DNA from: Polycyclovorans sp002706265
Lineage (GTDB): Bacteria; Pseudomonadota; Gammaproteobacteria; Nevskiales; Nevskiaceae
DNA: 64,000 nucleotides
Assembly (NCBI GenBank): GCA_963973915.1
Contig: CAXBBM010000011.1
Coordinates: forward strand, 1 to 64,000
Reading direction: 5' to 3'
Position 1 is the first letter of the stretch. Every line of letters starts with the position of its first letter. A model generated the notes under the pieces. The model made no database searches and was not told the origin of the DNA. It was given only the letters and a program-made list of their open reading frames with translations. Both the position numbers and the translations under genes were made by a program. This document shows positions 62,955 to 64,000 of this stretch, in pieces.

Positions 62955-64000
62955 ATGTCCCAGATCGTTGATATTGCCGCCCTCGAAATCATTGACTCCC
63001 GTGGCAACCCCACGGTCGAAGCCGAAGTGCTGCTCGACAGTGGCGCCCGTGGACGCGCGGCGGCGCCCAGCGGCGCCTCCACCGGCACCCGCGAAGCGGT
63101 GGAATTGCGTGACGGCGCGCCCAAGGCCGCCAAGGGCAAAAAGGCCAAGCCCGGCCGGTATCTGGGCAAGGGCGTGCTGACGGCTGTCGCCAACGTTGAA
63201 GGCGAGATCGCCGACCGCGTGCTGGGCATGGACGCGCAGGACCAGGCCGCACTCGACGCCGCGATGATTGAACTCGACGGCACCGAGAACAAATCCCGCC
63301 TGGGTGCCAACGCGCTGCTGGCGGTGAGCCTGGCCGCCGCCAAGGCCGCCGCCGAAGAAAACCTGATGCCGCTGTACCGCCACCTGGGCGGTATTTCCAG
63401 CGTCACGCTGCCGGTGCCGATGATGAATGTCATCAACGGCGGCGCCCATGCCGACAACAATGTCGACATTCAGGAATTCATGATTCTGCCGGTCGGTGCC
63501 GCAAGTTTTTCGGAAGCGCTGCGCTGCGGCGCCGAGATTTTCCACACCTTAAAGAAGGTGCTGCACGCACGTGGTCTCAACACCGCCGTGGGTGACGAAG
63601 GTGGCTTCGCGCCGAATCTTGAATCCAACGCCGCGGCCCTTGACTGCCTGTTGCAGGCCATCGAACAGGCCGGTTTCAAACCCGGCAAGGATGTGTACCT
63701 GGGCCTCGACGTGGCCAGCTCCGAGTTCTACAAGAACGGCAAATATCATCTGACCGGCGAAGGCAAGACGTTCAGCGCCAAGCAGTTTGTGGACTATCTC
63801 GACAGCCTGTGCAGCCAGTACCCGATCATCTCGATTGAAGACGGTTGTGCCGAAGACGACTGGGCCGGCTGGAAGCTGCTCAGCGACACCCTGGGCAAGA
63901 AGGTGCAGCTGGTGGGCGATGACCTGTTCGTCACCAACACCAAGATTCTGGCTCAAGGCATTGCCAAGGGCATCGGCAATTCGATTCTGATCAAGCCCAA
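62955..64000 (+). CDS. eno: Enolase (partial, cut by window end)
   Basis: Enolase interconverts 2-phosphoglycerate and phosphoenolpyruvate and is a degradosome partner in many gammaproteobacteria. The first 348 codons are present. IIDSRGNPTVEAEV and APSGASTGTREAVELRDG form the N-terminal region and loop 1. VPMMNVINGGAHADNNVDIQ, VGDEGGFAPN, LGLDVASSEFY, SIEDGCAEDDW and LVGDDLFVTN carry metal and catalytic residues. Between LRDG and RYLGKGV there is a lysine-rich insertion (APKAAKGKKAKPG) of about ten residues more than usual. The gene continues beyond 64000. Confidence 0.97.
   Translation, partial: MSQIVDIAALEIIDSRGNPTVEAEVLLDSGARGRAAAPSGASTGTREAVELRDGAPKAAKGKKAKPGRYLGKGVLTAVANVEGEIADRVLGMDAQDQAALDAAMIELDGTENKSRLGANALLAVSLAAAKAAAEENLMPLYRHLGGISSVTLPVPMMNVINGGAHADNNVDIQEFMILPVGAASFSEALRCGAEIFHTLKKVLHARGLNTAVGDEGGFAPNLESNAAALDCLLQAIEQAGFKPGKDVYLGLDVASSEFYKNGKYHLTGEGKTFSAKQFVDYLDSLCSQYPIISIEDGCAEDDWAGWKLLSDTLGKKVQLVGDDLFVTNTKILAQGIAKGIGNSILIKP

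Overview
The window is GC-rich, gene-dense chromosomal DNA from a gammaproteobacterium. Evidence for this is the run of conserved gamma-type clusters: rimP-nusA-infB-rbfA-truB-rpsO-pnp, smc-zipA-ligA, glnD-map, rpsB-tsf-pyrH-frr-uppS-cdsA-dxr-rseP-bamA-skp-lpxD-fabZ-lpxA-lpxB-rnhB-dnaE-accA-tilS, and pyrG-kdsA-eno. ZipA, LpxABD and BamA/Skp mark a Gram-negative cell. PhaR, a class I fructose-bisphosphate aldolase, an AlkK-like acyl-CoA synthetase and a Xanthomonas-like KdsA backbone would fit the Xanthomonadales/Nevskiales side of the class, but this placement is inference. I see no rRNA, convincing tRNA, insertion sequence, prophage or CRISPR array.

Layout. 1-8.8 kb: the transcription/translation operon ending in pnp. 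8.8-9.7 kb: the only long gene-free stretch. It holds two near-identical small-RNA units on the minus strand, each with a near-consensus sigma70 promoter (TTGACA-17-TATACT) and an intrinsic terminator. 9.7-12.4 kb: phaR, gluQ, a HAD phosphatase and queF; gluQ and queF both belong to queuosine tRNA modification. 12.6-19.3 kb: smc, zipA, ligA (chromosome organisation, division, DNA ligation). 19.4-24.4 kb: a degenerate GGDEF membrane protein, yciB-yciI-bolA, class I aldolase, a GGCT-like protein and a 5'-nucleotidase. 24.4-29.9 kb (minus): map-glnD-dapD-dapE. 30.1-50.2 kb (plus): a tightly packed backbone for ribosomal protein S2, EF-Ts, UMP kinase, ribosome recycling, isoprenoid and phospholipid synthesis, outer-membrane assembly, lipid A, replication and fatty-acid initiation. 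Many of these genes overlap by 1-4 bases (ATGA/TGATG), implying translational coupling. 50.2-58.3 kb: an accessory block (polyglycine lipoprotein, five-gene peptide ABC transporter behind a sigma54-like promoter, alkK-like gene) between tilS and pyrG, which are usually close neighbours. 58.4-64 kb: pyrG, kdsA, an unrecognised 8-TM protein and the 5' part of eno, cut by the window end.

The best candidate for something undescribed is the tandem sRNA pair at about 9.04-9.56 kb. The copies are about 94% identical outside the terminator. The terminator stems differ in sequence but both fold, identity stops at the -35 box and at the terminator, and both carry an exposed CUCCUCC anti-Shine-Dalgarno motif. 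Other points are an Asp at the KdsA position that is Cys or Asn in the two known enzyme classes, TKID instead of NKxD in IF2, a basic insertion in enolase, a degenerate GGDEF protein, and the unknown membrane protein between kdsA and eno.
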